64,000 nucleotides of DNA from Apis mellifera. Lineage: Eukaryota > Arthropoda > Insecta > Hymenoptera > Apidae. The first letter of the stretch is position 1. Each line of letters starts with the position of its first letter. The notes under the pieces were generated by a model that did not search any database, was not told where the DNA came from, and saw nothing but the letters and a program-made list of their open reading frames with translations. Positions 1 through 13,149 of the stretch are shown piece by piece. The stretch spans positions 7,708,963 through 7,772,962 of the forward strand of contig NC_037643.1 of the NCBI RefSeq assembly GCF_003254395.2, written 5' to 3'. The position numbers and the translations under genes are program-made.

Positions 1-884
1 GAATTTGTGCTCGAACAAAAGTTGTATATACTCGAAAGAAGGAAAGGAGGGGTGAGAGAGGATGGGGTGGGGAGAAGAGAAACTCCAAGAGTTTTGTCCT
101 CTAAGTCGATTCAACTTAATATCGACCAATTGAGGTTTTTGCTCATTCATCGTTCACGTATCCATCACGCGAACCAACTATACCCTCTCCCCTTCCGCTT
201 CACGATCAAAATTTTTACTACACGTTTTACTCGTTCTCAAATAATCGATCAATTTAGTGAATTATTTCTATGAATCGTCGTGCGTGAAATAATCTTCGAA
301 TTATTGGAAATGGATGTAAAAGAGAGAAACGAAAAGTGAATCGAGGATCCTCATCCGATCCCTAAATGTTTAAACGAAATTGGAACAAAAAGGATGCATA
401 CAAAAAAACATATCTAACGTGGAAGGGTAATAATCTAACCGACATATTCTCGGAGCATTCAACGTGTTTGCCAAGTACAGCGGAAGTGTACACGCGACGA
501 AATCGATATCCATGGCCGGATATATTATCCCGAGGAATAATCTTTTCTTTTCTTTTTTTTTCTAATTCTTCATCGCAACTCGGTTACTACATTAACATTA
601 ACCTTAACAGAAAAAGGCTTACTTCCTAAAAGGGGATGAAATGAAATTCTCTTTAACACTACGTGCACTTCACTCAACAACAACAACAACACGGTGCTGT
701 TTCTCAAATAATAGGGCACGCAACGTTCGGTTACTACCACAACCGGTGTGTGCTTTGATAAACGAAATTTTTCGAAACGGGGAGAAAGAAAGGGGATCAA
801 GAAGCATGGATGAACATGGTTTTGGAGTCGGTGATTGTTAACGATTCCTCCATCGTTCCATCACCGATTCCTCCTTTTCGCGAA

Positions 885-1085
885 GCAGAAAGAGAGAGAA
901 GAGAGAAAAGAGAACTTCTCTCTTTCGCGACGTAAGAAAAGACAGACAGACAGACAAATAGTGGAGGAAAGACAGAAAGAGAGAGAGAGAGAGAGACAAG
1001 TAGAAATAGAAATAGTTAAACGAAAGAAAGAGAAACAGAAAGAGAGAGAGAGAGAGAGAGGCAGAAAAAAGGACCGTGAAAGCAG
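885..1085 (+). repeat. GA-rich tract with two (GA)n runs
   Basis: Purine-rich tract with GA dinucleotide runs at about 978-996 and 1041-1060 and CAGA repeats near 942-956. Open frames over it are low-complexity by-products. Confidence 0.85.
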
Positions 1086-1547
1086 AAACATCCCATCTTT
1101 GTTCTATGTAATTTGCACACACAAACTGGTAACACGCAGGTGTCATACATAATTCGTATTGAATAGGAGGAATGCTGTGCACGTGTAAATTGTACCTGTA
1201 GATTCGTTCAGATCGATCAGAGAAAGCCTTTTACTCGTGTATATATATATATATACACATGGCCGTATTTTCATCGTTCAAACACGTATTCCTCGATGTT
1301 TCGCGATATTTAAAAATTTACAATTCTTCTTCCCCTTTCCCATTTCTGAATCGAATCACGTTAATTATCCTCCAACGATAATCTTTATACGATTAAATTT
1401 AAAAGAATCCCCCCCACCTCGTTCGAAAATATTCCAAGCGAAACGAATACGTTGTTTCGAAATAAAACAACTATTTTACCGATATTAATTCCCGAATTAA
1501 TTCGAACGAGCCTGATCAATTTGAACGAAGCCCGCGTCACAGTGTGC

Positions 1548-1657
1548 GAGAGAGAGAGAGAGAGAGAGAAACGTCCTTTTTTCTGAGAGATGCGACGATT
1601 GCTCGGTTCGCGAAATCGGACAGTTTACAATGTGTTAAAGAGAGAGAGAGAGAGAGA
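1548..1657 (+). repeat. two (GA)n microsatellites
   Basis: GA runs at 1548-1569 and 1638-1657, separated by about 70 bp of unique sequence. Confidence 0.9.
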
Positions 1658-2020
1658 AGGGGTTGTCGTCTACCAACGGCGAGGGCGCGACCGGTGATTT
1701 TCGCGGTTGAAAACTTTATCCCCCAACCGTCTGATCTCGTCAAAGCGCCGCCGATAATTAAAGTCGTTTAATCAACCGTAAAATCGTATCAAAGTGTGCG
1801 TACGCGGAAGCACGGATGGCGTGACGAGCGCCCCTCTATCCGTATATATATATATATATACGCAACACAACAAGGGAGCTCGAACGTGCCCCCTTCCCTA
1901 CAATTAAGTTAATGAAACGCGATCGGAGGCCGCGCGTACAAACACGAAAAAAAAGGAACACCCGCGAGACTGGAATTCGAGGTAAAGTGCACATAAGTAG
2001 TGTGTACATAACGTGTATAA

Positions 2021-2047
2021 ATATATGTATATATATATATATATATA
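2021..2047. repeat. (TA)n microsatellite
   Basis: Alternating AT run interrupted by one GT. Similar shorter runs lie at 1239-1255 and 1843-1861. Confidence 0.85.
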
Positions 2048-2512
2048 GTGTGACAAAAAAGAAAAAGAGGTGAAAGAGAACGGAAGGGGAAAAGAGAACG
2101 ACGCGAGAAACGGGGGAACTGTGTCATTTCGACATTTAAAATAATCTGGCCGAGCCGAAGAGAGAGCAGGGCGCTCGGTCGATCAATCGGGTCAAAGGGC
2201 GGTGGGGGTTAAGCCGGGGTTATTTACGTAATATCCGAAAGTACGTTTAATCATTTTTGAAAAAATATACATTATAAGCGAAGACGAGGTTGCAAGAACC
2301 GAGAAGAAGAAGAAGGTGGTTAATGGAATTCCATGATTCGATCGGGGATCCTCCCTCCCCTCCAATATAATTTAAAGCCGGAAATTCCTTTCTCGAAACC
2401 GTCGATTCGTATTCGAGCTACGCTCGGGGTTAAGCCATTCTCTTCCATTCGACACGTTTTTCAACAACGTTCTTCGGTTCACGACCGGTTTTCACGATAA
2501 AAAATCCTTTTC

Positions 2513-2768
2513 CTCTCTCTCTCTCTCTCTCGAGAATTTGTGCAAGATCGTTGCAGATCTGTCGTTAATTAATTTCCGGGAATTTCGTTTAAATTTTCCG
2601 CGGGGCGAAAAATTTCATTGCCACTCGACGAACGAGCGCCCTTTCGAAAACGGTTTTCTTTTCCTTTTCTTTTTTTTTTCTACTTTAAACGTGCACGCTC
2701 GGGATAACCGCGAAACACCGTCCTCCTCCGAATTAAACCGCGCCCTCCTCTCTCTCTCTCTCTCTCTC
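2513..2768 (+). repeat. two (CT)n microsatellites flanking unique sequence
   Basis: CT runs at 2513-2531 and 2748-2768 on the plus strand, with unremarkable sequence between. Confidence 0.85.
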
Positions 2769-3026
2769 GTCGAAATTTCAACCTCCTCGACTCGTTACCG
2801 GCAACATTGAATGCGCGTTTGCTCGTCGAGGGCGAGTCCCTCCTCTCTTTCGGATCGAGCCTCCTCGAGAGCCCGATTCCCTCCCTTTCCACTTTTCCCC
2901 CGAAACCGCGTAACTCGGATGATTATCGCGACGATGGCTTCCTTCGACGAATATCTAAAGCGGTTCTCGATATCCGGCGAGCCAACCAATCGTCAACGAG
3001 ACGCTCGACGAGACGAGACGCCTCCA

Positions 3027-3154
3027 CCCCCCCCCCCCCGTCTCTGAAACGGTTCCCGCCGGGATCGGAGGAGAAGAGCAGAGAAAAGAGAAAGAGTGAA
3101 TGTAAAAATTGGTATGAATAGTAATAATAATAATAATAATAGTAATAATAATAG
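3027..3154 (+). repeat. 13-base C run and (TAA)n microsatellite
   Basis: C homopolymer at 3027-3039, then a TAA/TAG trinucleotide run at 3121-3154. Confidence 0.85.
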
Positions 3155-3469
3155 TGGAAGATATCTGAGAGGTGCAGTGGCTGACGAGCAAGAAGGGGTT
3201 TAACGTATCGCTAATTACGTACAAACAGCGTGGATTTCATTTCTCGTGGATCGTGTCAATTTTAACCCGTTTTCCTCGCGGATGTTCCCACGGAACAAAA
3301 GGGGGAGGAGGGAGAAGAAGATATAGATATCGGTGGCTCGATAGACGAATTTAGAGGGGGAGTACACGATCGACGAGAAATCCACATCGCGTGTGGAATT
3401 CGGATGCATTGGTTCAGATAAACCAGGATTATATTAATAAAAAGCGAAAACGATAGATCTCGGGATCAA

Positions 3470-3660
3470 GGAAGCGATCCTGAGAGATCAGGACTGCTGT
3501 CCTACGATCTTAAGGAACCAAGGATCTTGACGAGGGTACCTGAGCCACACATGGGCCGGGCTGCTCGCAACTGCATTGCCGTTTCGCTCGTTAGCAGGGC
3601 TTTCCATCTCGTTCGTTGTTCGCACTTTCCTGATTGGTCAGAGACTGATCAGACATAAGA
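3470..3660. other. hairpin-rich patch
   Basis: Within AT-rich intron, this patch contains TCCTGA-GAGA-TCAGGA (3478-3493), overlapping the alternative stem AGGAC-TGCT-GTCCT (3490-3503), then CTGATTGGTCAG (3630-3641) and the palindrome CTGATCAG (3645-3652). The composition is less AT-rich than its flanks. It may be a structured element, but no RNA family was recognised. Confidence 0.25.
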
Positions 3661-4013
3661 TCGGTCGTGCATGATCCGATTGGCGATCATGTCCTAATTT
3701 CAACAGCCCTTCAACGTTTGAGATCTCTCTCGCGTACGAGCGATTACCAAAGGAAAAAAAACTTGTGTCTAATTCATCTCCACTCTATGAGTTTCTATTT
3801 TTTTTTTTTTTTTAACAGTGTTTTGTATTCTTTTTTTCTTTTCGATTCAACCGTGATTCAACCTTTCGCTTCTTATCAAGTATTGAAAGATCCGCCATTT
3901 TGACCGATTATCGTTCCCTTCGTTAAAGGGCAGGTATAGAGCATCGATCGAATGATTTATGCACGATACTTTGATGCACGAAAGGTGGAATCCAACGGTC
4001 AATAATAAATCTG

Positions 4014-4037
4014 AGAGGAGGAGGAGGAGGAGGAGGA
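4014..4037 (+). repeat. (GAG)n trinucleotide repeat
   Basis: About eight uninterrupted GAG units. Confidence 0.9.
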
Positions 4038-4867
4038 TGGGTATAGAGAAATAACGAAACTTTCAATTTACGACCAACATTCCTCTCCTCGATCGAACTT
4101 TTACCAATCTAAAACACACGACGATTCTAATACGGGTAATGTTACGGGCTGAAGAAGGTAGAAAGAGGTCAGACAAATTTTCCATCTACCTATGTACATC
4201 TAATTTTAAAAAAATGGTTTCAGCATTTGTGAAAATAATCTTCAGAACGAAGTTAACACCTTTCGAATGGGCCAACTTCCTTCTGAGAATCTTTTTCGTA
4301 AAACTTTGTAAGATGTTTAGAAATTTAAGTATTAATGTCAACGTATATTTTTATTGAACAATTTTGATTGAACGTCTCTGGAATGTCAGAGAGTATCTTT
4401 TAGTTTGAATATTTGTTGTTTCATTTCCTTGAAATTACTTGAATTAATAATAAATTTAAAAAAAAGCAATATTGTCTAACGAATTTCTTTTTTCTAAAGA
4501 TCTCGTCACGATTCCTGAATCGATACTGTTTCAAACCCCTTACAACATCATCGAACGAAAATCCACTCCATTCACGATTTTTCACCCACCAAATATCTAT
4601 CTTGGCTCGGTTGCCAACGATGCGATTAAACATTCGGTTTAACACCGAAGCAGGTGCATCGATAGTCATCTTACTTTTTCATCGTGCATCACTTTCCAAA
4701 ACACGCCGATACTTCCCTCGATAAACAAGAATCTCTCTCCTCCCTTGATCGTATCGCGCACCTATCTATCTATTTTCCGATACTTATTCCTTCGTTCTTT
4801 CCGAGCCGAAACGTGGCGCGAGGGGAAGGGATTCGATAAAGGGAATCGAGTTCTCAGAGGAAGATCT

Positions 4868-5660
4868 TTCCCTTCTTTAGAGAAGAAAAAGTAGAGTAGG
4901 AGGAACAGAAGTTGCAACAGAAGAGTGAGATGAGGAAGTGTGAGGAATGGCACTGGAAATGAATGGAAAAGAAAAGAAAAAAAGTGACGTAAAAAGGAAC
5001 GAATTAAGAGACTGCAAGAAAAGGAAAGGAACGAGGAATACAACGGAAAAAAATAAGAAAGAAATGAAAGCAAATGGATGAACAAAAGAAAATGGGAGTG
5101 CAACAGAAATAACTATAAAGATAGAGAGGAATATAATGGCGAAAAGAATAAAAGAAGAAGTGGAAAGCTTAACCCAAGGAAACAAGGAAACAAAAAATGA
5201 AAGAACGAAAGGAAATGATGCGATGAAAATAATCCAAAAAATAGGCAAGAGTATAGGGATTTACAGTGCAACGGAAAGAGATAGAAAAATAGAGATGAAC
5301 GATTGAGCAAAAATAGAGAAGAGAATAGGGGAGTGGAATGGAGAGTGGTAATTCGGCGGAAAGAAAAAAGATAAAAAAACAGTGTGATGGCGCAGAGGAA
5401 ACAAACAAAACGATAAAAAAAAGAAAATATAGTTGAAGCGACCAACAAAAAATAGAGAAGACCATAGAGATTGGAGTAAGATTGGAATGGAAAGAAAGAG
5501 AGTGATAGAAATGGACGGAAAGTTAGTGGAATCGAAGAAAGTGGGAAGGGAAAAGAAATGTGGGAAGAGGGAATATAATCGAGCGGAGAATAAACGAGAA
5601 GTGTAACAGAAACAAATGGAAGAGTGGAGGAAAACGACGAGGAAGAGAGAAGGGATAGGT
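4868..5660. repeat. purine-rich degenerate repeat region
   Basis: About 800 bp in which the plus strand is overwhelmingly A and G. Recurrent motifs show it is not just random skew: GTGCAACAGAAA or close variants near 4912, 5099, 5266 and 5601, and CAAAAAATAGAGAAGA-type copies near 5235, 5308 and 5445, the first and last of these continuing with ATAG(A/G)GATT. It probably descends from a short tandem repeat. The long Phe/Ser/Leu-rich open frames on the minus strand here (for example 5113-5805) follow from the purine skew and are not regarded as genes. Confidence 0.6.
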
Positions 5661-7914
5661 CGATCTTGTTTCGCGAGAAGATCTCTACATCCCTATATAA
5701 GATATCGACGATAAGTATACGATTCAGAGAAGGAGGAAACCCAAGAGCAGTGATTTTCAAAACTGCGATCGAATCGGACGGGTGGCCGAAATAACCATTC
5801 GCCAAGACGAAGGCCTCTTAGCTTAAGTTTAGATTGCCTCGATGTGGTCGACTGTGTACATCGGATTTTCGGATATGCACGCGCTAATGTGGATGATCTT
5901 CGTAAGAAGGTATAAATGGGAAACAGAGAGAAAGAGATAAATACGCGGCTTCTCTTTTAACTTGCAACCAGCCGAGATCGAGATCTTATCGTAAACGGAT
6001 GGGATGGGAATTCTCTCTCTGTTCGTGTTTATTATAAATTTATGAAAAAAGTGTGGTTTCGTTGGATCGGAATGGAAACAAGATTTAACAAGATATTATT
6101 TTTATCGGAGATTGGATTTTTTGGCAGAATATTTTTTAACTGCACTCTTCTTTATTTTATATATGTTTAAATACCGTTTTTAGATGCTTTGTTTATTTGT
6201 TAGGATAGGTTGGACTTAATAAATTAACCGAATTTTGTCGTATGCAATAATTTATAAATAATTAATAGGATGATTAAATGGTCAAATGCATAAAATCTAA
6301 TCAATTAGAATGTTATATATAATATATGGAAATGAAAATTGAGAGAAAATTTTCAAAGCCTGAATTAATTAACGTCATTCTAAAATTCTATATAGTAGTA
6401 GAATAATATTAAATTACACCGTAAATAATAATCTTAAATAATTATTATCGGAAATAATTTAACTTTGTTAATAAATAAAATCAAGTTTAAATTTTCATGT
6501 TTTACCGCACCTCGCATAAATTAAAATTTGTAAAAATGTATAATATAATATCATATATCATTTATATTTGACAATGAAATTTTTCATGCACGATATTTCG
6601 ATAAAAAAGATATTTAACTATCAACAATATATCAAACCAACCAAAATAAAAAAAAACATATATAGAATTTATACGGTCCAAGAATTTTGTTTAATTTCAT
6701 ATTTCATCGAGTTCTTAAAAGCGTCATCCAAAATTTGGACCCGTTTAAAAACTTATCATCTAATATTCTATTTTTATTTCTGTCTATTGTTAAATCCCAC
6801 GGGAAACTAGAGTGTACTGTAAAATGTACGTAACAATTTAATCGATAGATTTAGCCTATATTTAGTCCTTAGATTTCATTGTGCTCTTTATGACAGAAAA
6901 CCGTTGTGGCGTGATAAATTTCACATTAAAGCCCCTCCCCCCCTCCCTCACATGCAAATCTCAACAAACGTTTAATTAAGGTTAATTTGTAAATCCACCT
7001 CGGCGAGAATACAGGGAATTTATTTTACTTGTGACAACTAATTAGCTACAAACTACGGCACGTTGTAACCCATTCTGATTTATATATAACAGGAAATTAT
7101 AACTTCTCTATGAAACGATTCCCAAGTAGAGGGGAAAAGTCTTTTTAAAATTCATCGCGTAATTAGTCGTTGCATCTCAAAACTTTGTTAAAAATACGAG
7201 GAATATACAAAGAGGAATATACGTGGAATAGCTAAAGGAGATGAACAAACGAGCAACTTCCATTTTTATCCCTTCTCATTTCTGTCGAGAATCATATGCA
7301 AACATCTTTCGCTTTTTTTATTTACTCTCCTTTCTACTATTACGCTCATAAATATCGTATATTTTCCCCCAAAGTAGGAGAAACGTTATGACGTGTTAAT
7401 ACTTTGAGAATCTTAACAAAAATACGAACAATTTTATTGAAAAATTAATAATATTTAACATACATTCAAAACTATCTAATATTTAATGAAAGTATAAATA
7501 TCGAATTAAATTTCTCCTTTTTCTCAATCTTTCTAATACCAAAAATTATCTTAACACGACAAATCAATCGAAAACAAATCCGAATTCAAATTCGATATCG
7601 CGCGGGATCAATCACGTCTTCACATCGTTTTATACCAACGATCGATAATTTTATATAAGCAAGAAACGAACGAGAAACAAAAACAAAAAAGGGAAAAAAA
7701 TACACAACACCACGATAATTAAATTACGTATTCTCGGTCGTTAAAATTCTTCTCCTCGACGAGCTTAATATTCAAAACGAAGAACGGTCGGTGTTTCAGC
7801 GCGCGAGCGAATGCCAGCAAAAGGTACACGAAAGAAGAACGAGGGGGTTAAAGCGTGCGGCATTCGGCGGAATTCCATTAAACAAGTTGGCGTGGATCGG
7901 GAAACAGAGGGAAC

Positions 7915-8040
7915 ACGCGATGGAAGAACGAGGAGAGGAGGGAGAGAAAGAGAAGGAGGGAAGGGGAGAGGGAAGAAAGAAAGAGAGAAAGAGAAAGGGG
8001 AAAGGGAAAAAAGGGAGGGAGGGAAAAAAAGGAGTGGTGG
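7915..8040 (+). repeat. GA-rich low-complexity tract
   Basis: Nearly pure purine on the plus strand (GGAGAGGAGG, GAAAGAAAGAG-type words). It creates Glu/Lys/Arg-rich plus-strand and Pro/Phe/Ser-rich minus-strand frames that I do not regard as genes. Confidence 0.8.
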
Positions 8041-9980
8041 GTGAAACGTCAGCTTTCGTTGCCGGTAGGTTTATTATAAACGGCCTCGTTTTCCTCATTT
8101 CGCAACACGGTCAAGTGGAGCATCGCGTGGCGAAAAATAATTTGCGCCTTTGCGTCGAGAAAGCTAGCGAATCAACCGAATTCTTCGCGAGAGGAAAAAT
8201 AGAGAAGAAAAAAGAAAAAGTATATACGTACAGAGCGTAAGTGATAATACAATTGAACAGAAAGTGATTTTAATACGTGCAGAAATAAGTCGGGAAGAAA
8301 GGATAATAATTTTTTCATTTCAAGCTTTCGTTTAGCCCGAGTTTAAATACATGCAGGAAAATGGTTAATTCTTGATGAATCGAATTTTATATACACGGAT
8401 TATCGATGGAAAAATAAATAACAAACAGTAGGATAATATTTTTCTTCAAATTCTTATTCGCGAGAAAATCAAAATCAAATATAGGATAATCAAGTGTTGG
8501 TATAAATTTTTAAATTTCATTCCCTCGAGACGAAATGAAAAAATTTTATTCCACGCTTTATTACTTATTTATTTTTCGTATAAAATAAATCTTACTGTCA
8601 ATAATTTCTCGAACCTCGGGAATTAGCCACGTTTCTCCTCGCGCATTTGACAAATCTCGATTTTCTTCAGAAATAAAGCTTCGAAAGATCGAGAAAAAGA
8701 TATTACCATTCCTCTTTGATTTATTTTTTAAAATCATACGGAATTTTTCTTCCTTCTGCATCCGCGAGGATATGGTTTCGCCACGAATCAGTTTGAAAAA
8801 TCAGGAAAACGAAGAGGTATAAACCGTGGTTCGGTTTGACGGTGTTTTGCAAATTTAAAAAAGGGGGGCGTTGATGAAAAAAGTTTGGCCGATCAACGAA
8901 CCGCGATACAACTTTTTTAACGAGTCATCGAAGTATCTCACGGCCTGCAATATGAATATAATAAAAGTGTTTGGAACGCGCTTAAAACTTTTCGACGTAA
9001 AATAATTGAAAATTATTACATAATATCGTATCGTTTCGATCGAACAATCTTTCTTGACTCAGAAAACACTCGAATAATTCGATCGATCGTTGAAATTATT
9101 AATTATTTAACAATTCGCGATATAATACGACATATAGAGATCTTGAAAATGATTACCTTTGCTTTTTCGTGTTTAGAAAAATTCTTTTATAAGAAAAAAA
9201 CCTACATGAATTTGTCTCTTTTTTATTAAACTGGATTGCGTAATAAATAATAAAATTGTTCGAAAGAAGAATACATGTATTGAAAAAAGAGCTCAAATGC
9301 TTCAATTTGCATCAACTATCAGATGAAATATTCGTGACAATAATTTCCGTATAAAATCCATTCCTTATTTTCCCAAATTCATAAGAATCGAGAAGAGAAA
9401 AAAAAAAAAGCGACGAGTAAATCTTAACATGTCGTTAACCCTGATTCAAGAGAGGATCGATAGTAATGGATCGTTCATGTGCCAGTGACCGGGCAATGTA
9501 TGAAAGCACGCTACTTCCGGGGGAAAAGAGAACCGTACGAGCCACCACCTTCCTATTCGTCCTCCGAGAATAAAAAGTTCGACGAAAGCCACCGTACGCT
9601 TTGCTACATTCTTATGCAAGAGTCGTAAAAACGTTAGACTTGTTGCTAGGGTCCCGGTGTAAAAATATCGAAAACAAATAATACGCGCATTCGAAAGTTG
9701 AAAGATGGCCGTAAAGTTTGCACTGCTGCGCATTTCTAGGAAATCTGTACTATTATTATTACTGTGCACAGTACTTATACGGCATTACGTGGAACACGGA
9801 AGAAAACTTGATAATCGCATTAGATTACCTAACCTACTCGCTTCGTAACTTAACGGACACGTTTGATGATTCACAGTTTACAATTTTTATAGGGAGAATA
9901 GTTTTTTGAAGTTAGAGTTATTTTATCATTATATTTAAGTTAGAATCATCTTCAATTCTGTTGTACGAAGCGATTATTAA

Positions 9981-9987
<7 letters not shown>

Positions 9988-10024
<37 letters not shown>
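9988..10024. repeat. long (TA)n microsatellite
   Basis: About 18 uninterrupted TA units. Confidence 0.95.
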
Positions 10025-10030
<6 letters not shown>

Positions 10031-12002
10031 ACGTGTTTATATACATAATTACGTTCGATAAGATTAATCTCGACATTGAAAACAAGATTTCGCGTGAGCG
10101 GAATTTGATTCGCTTGGCGATTATTCAGTAACAGATTTGATTGCTTAGAAGGTAGCAAGATTTTCGAGAAATAGCACAGAAGAAAGAGTATCCGTGGAGA
10201 AGGATATCTGGCCAATTTCAAAAATTAATTTCCGCCCGACCCCAACAGAGAACGTCTCTCTCTCCTTAATTATAAGATTCTTCGCAGCGCCGTTATTCCA
10301 TCTTCCAGATTCCATAATTATATCTCTTTCGTACATCAAAATTATTTTTAATCACCGTCCGAACAATATTCGAACATTTCACCATTTTCAAAACGATTTA
10401 CTCGAGGAGAAGAAAGAATAAGATACGAGCAAGAAAATTTTATCCAACATTTATTCCTTTTTAATTAAAAATCGCTCTCGCGTCGGCTTATTTAAATTCC
10501 CGTTTCTTTTTATTTCGAACGAAGAGGAAAAAAATAGGAACGAAATAAAAGAAAGAATTAAAACTCCATAATTTCTAATATCAAAAAAAAAAAATAAGTT
10601 ATACGTAAATGAATTCGTACGAATCGATTGGAAAAGCAGTTGGAAAAAAGCCCAGAGATTTTTTTCCCCCCTGTTATCTGAAATTCGTTATCTTTTATCT
10701 GAATCTGTGTGACACCATCGAGGCGCCGTCGACTTTTAAAAATTGTTTACGTTTTCCACACATACACGGGGCCGTCTCTCTAAAAATACCTGTTATCTGT
10801 TGCTCTAAATCAGTCAGAGTTACGTCGTCCCACCAACCCATGGGGAAAACGTGGATTTACATTTTTTCGCAGTTATTCGCCAACCTTAGCCATAAATAAT
10901 TCATACCCCCTCCCCTTTTGCATTACGTTGCATATATCTGATCATCAGATTCACGGTTGTGCGATACACTCAGTCAATCGGCCAATATGTTCTTCCCTGT
11001 CACGAAATTCTTCCTTATGCTCGAGCTCGAAAAATATAATATCGATCGATCTCGAGATTATCGAGAGAGGTGGGTGAGTGAGAACGAGGAAACGGAAGAA
11101 AAGTTACGAGAAAACCTCCCTCTTCCTCCCCTCTCCTCTCCCTCGCGATTATTTCTCCCTCATTAAACCATTAACAACGCGAAATTTGGCGACGTGTTAG
11201 AAATTTCTTCGGGCGAAATCCATCCGAGAAGAAGGCGTTTCAAGAGAAGGGGATCTCGAGAGATCGTTTCGATCGAGCCGCCACCGTTTTGATCCGTAGA
11301 GGATTGGAGAGGGAAAAAAATCGTTTCCCGTTCCTTCGTTAATTTTTCATAACCACGACGACGAAAGTTCACGCCTCGGATACCACGGAAGATTTTCTTC
11401 TTTTTTTTTTTTTATTTTCGTTAAAATTGCCTTCCACCACCCTCGCAAACTCGAATTATCTTCTTTCCCTTCCAATATCCGTACCGGATGTTGATAAAAT
11501 TCGCGAGATACCTTCGGGGGAATTCTAGAGATCGAAATTTAGAATAATCCAAGAAGAGTTGAATTGCGCAGCGAGAAATCCTGATGGAGGACTTTGTTCA
11601 GTGTTTGTAGAGAATTTAGAATTTCAAGCTCGTCTTATAATTTAACGTAAGTAGTTATATATAATCGATCTTATTATTAGAAAATTATTAGAGAATTGTT
11701 CGATTTCTTTCTCAATTTTCTTTTTCCAGCTTCCAATTGAAGCGGAAGAGAGAAATATTTCTTACGAATGTGTATATATGAATGTCTCAAAAACTAAACT
11801 TGCAATTCCAAAAAATTAGTGAAGTTTTAAACGCGAATACGACAGCGGTTAAGTGATAGTTCTCTTTCGTTTCCTTCCCAAGCTTTCGAAATTTCCACGA
11901 AACGATATCCTCGAGATCCTCGGGATTGTGTACACGACCAGTCAACCCTGGCGGACATTAAACGGTACATCGAAGGGCGAATGCACGAAGAGGGAGGGGG
12001 AG

Positions 12003-12024
12003 GGAAGGAAGGAAGGAAGGAAGG
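12003..12024 (+). repeat. (GGAA)n tetranucleotide repeat
   Basis: Five clean GGAA units following a G-rich run. Confidence 0.9.
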
Positions 12025-12305
12025 CGCCAAGCCAAAGCCTCGACAAGTTTCTAGACGTACTCAATTAAAAGTTGGAGCCACTCGAAGCGGCGAGGATGGA
12101 ACGCGGGATGGAACCGTTCTGTCTTCATTTTTTTTTTTTCCCCTCTCTCTCTCGAGTGGAGGATCCACGTCGATCACGAGTAAATGGCACGATCCACTGG
12201 CACTTCATTATCGCCTCGATTACACGAGTGCTGCTGGTTACTGCCAGGCAATTTCACTCGACCCCTTAGATTCACCGCCGCAATGCATCCACGACGGCTT
12301 CAACA

Positions 12306-12340
12306 CCTCTCTCTCTCTCTCTCTATCTCTCTCCCCTCTC
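12306..12340 (+). repeat. (CT)n microsatellite
   Basis: CT run with a single A interruption; a second C/T-rich run lies at about 12462-12483. Confidence 0.85.
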
Positions 12341-12891
12341 TCCTACGTCCTCGCCCGCTTTAAGGTAGAACCTACTACATCCTATTTCCTTCGTTTAACC
12401 TCTATCTACCTCTTACTTCCGCCCGTTTAACGCTACAGTTTGTCTTCAACGATTACATCCTCGCTCTCTCTTTCTCTCTCTCGCGCGTGCCATGATTCGA
12501 ACACGAATTTTCGATTTTAATAGAAATTTTGGCGACAGAAAGAAATTGTTTGTTGAAAGGAGATGGGGATGATGACGGATATAAAAAGACGTTTTTTTCC
12601 TCACATTTGGCAATCGCTGTACGCTCGACGAACTATCTCGCGCAATAAAGAGCCGATCTACTTATTTGTTTTTATTTCTTGTTTTTTTTTTTCAAGAACG
12701 TCGCCGTTCTTAACGCGTGAAAAGCATGGCGCATATTGCGTGCACCATGATGACGGTTCGTAAGGTCTTAGGGGGTGGGCAAGATCGATAAATGAATAGA
12801 AAACGATATGAACGTGAACGTGAATTCGGGGACTATCGATATTGCATTGCTAGTGCTCGTAGTTTTTTTTTTATTGTCCCCTTTTTTTGTC

Positions 12892-12918
12892 TGTTTGTTT
12901 GTTTGTTTGTTTGCTTGC
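12892..12918 (+). repeat. (TGTT)n tetranucleotide repeat
   Basis: Five to six GTTT units ending in GCTTGCTT, about 25 bp before the MITE. Confidence 0.85.
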
Positions 12919-12944
12919 TTTTCGTATCGAATTGGCGGAATATA

Positions 12945-13149
12945 CAGGGTGGATTATTTAATGCGAACATCTTGATTATTTTCATTCGTTCCACGCTGTA
13001 TTTATTAATGGATCAATGGATGTTTGTTCTAGATTTCTAAGGATCAAGTATCGAGAGGAAAAGGAAATACAAGTTTAACTGGCGAAAAGAGTAATTTCGA
13101 TCAATTAAGAGAAAGTAATCAAGATGGTCACGTTACAGGATCCACCCTG
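12945..13149. mobile_element. mariner-type MITE, about 205 bp, with terminal inverted repeats
   Basis: The left end CAGGGTGGAT follows a TA at 12943-12944. The right end ATCCACCCTG closes at 13149 and is followed by TG, an imperfect TA target copy. The inverted ends match perfectly for the first 11 bases (counting the adjoining A/T) and at roughly 19 of 25 positions overall. The interior has no transposase frame. CAGGGTG ends with a TA target are typical of Tc1/mariner elements and their non-autonomous derivatives in insects (family knowledge). The decay of the second target base suggests an old insertion. Confidence 0.7.

Noticed and set aside
5113..5805. 230-codon minus-strand frame, rich in Phe, Ser and Leu with apparent membrane segments
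   Set aside because: It is the complement of a purine-rich repeat block; polypyrimidine reads as Phe/Ser/Leu and cannot form stops. No Kozak-type start, splice context or family similarity.
7791..8240. Glu/Lys/Arg/Gly-rich plus-strand frame of 149 codons
   Set aside because: Driven by a GA-rich tract at 7915-8040; opposite strand is equally open for the same reason.
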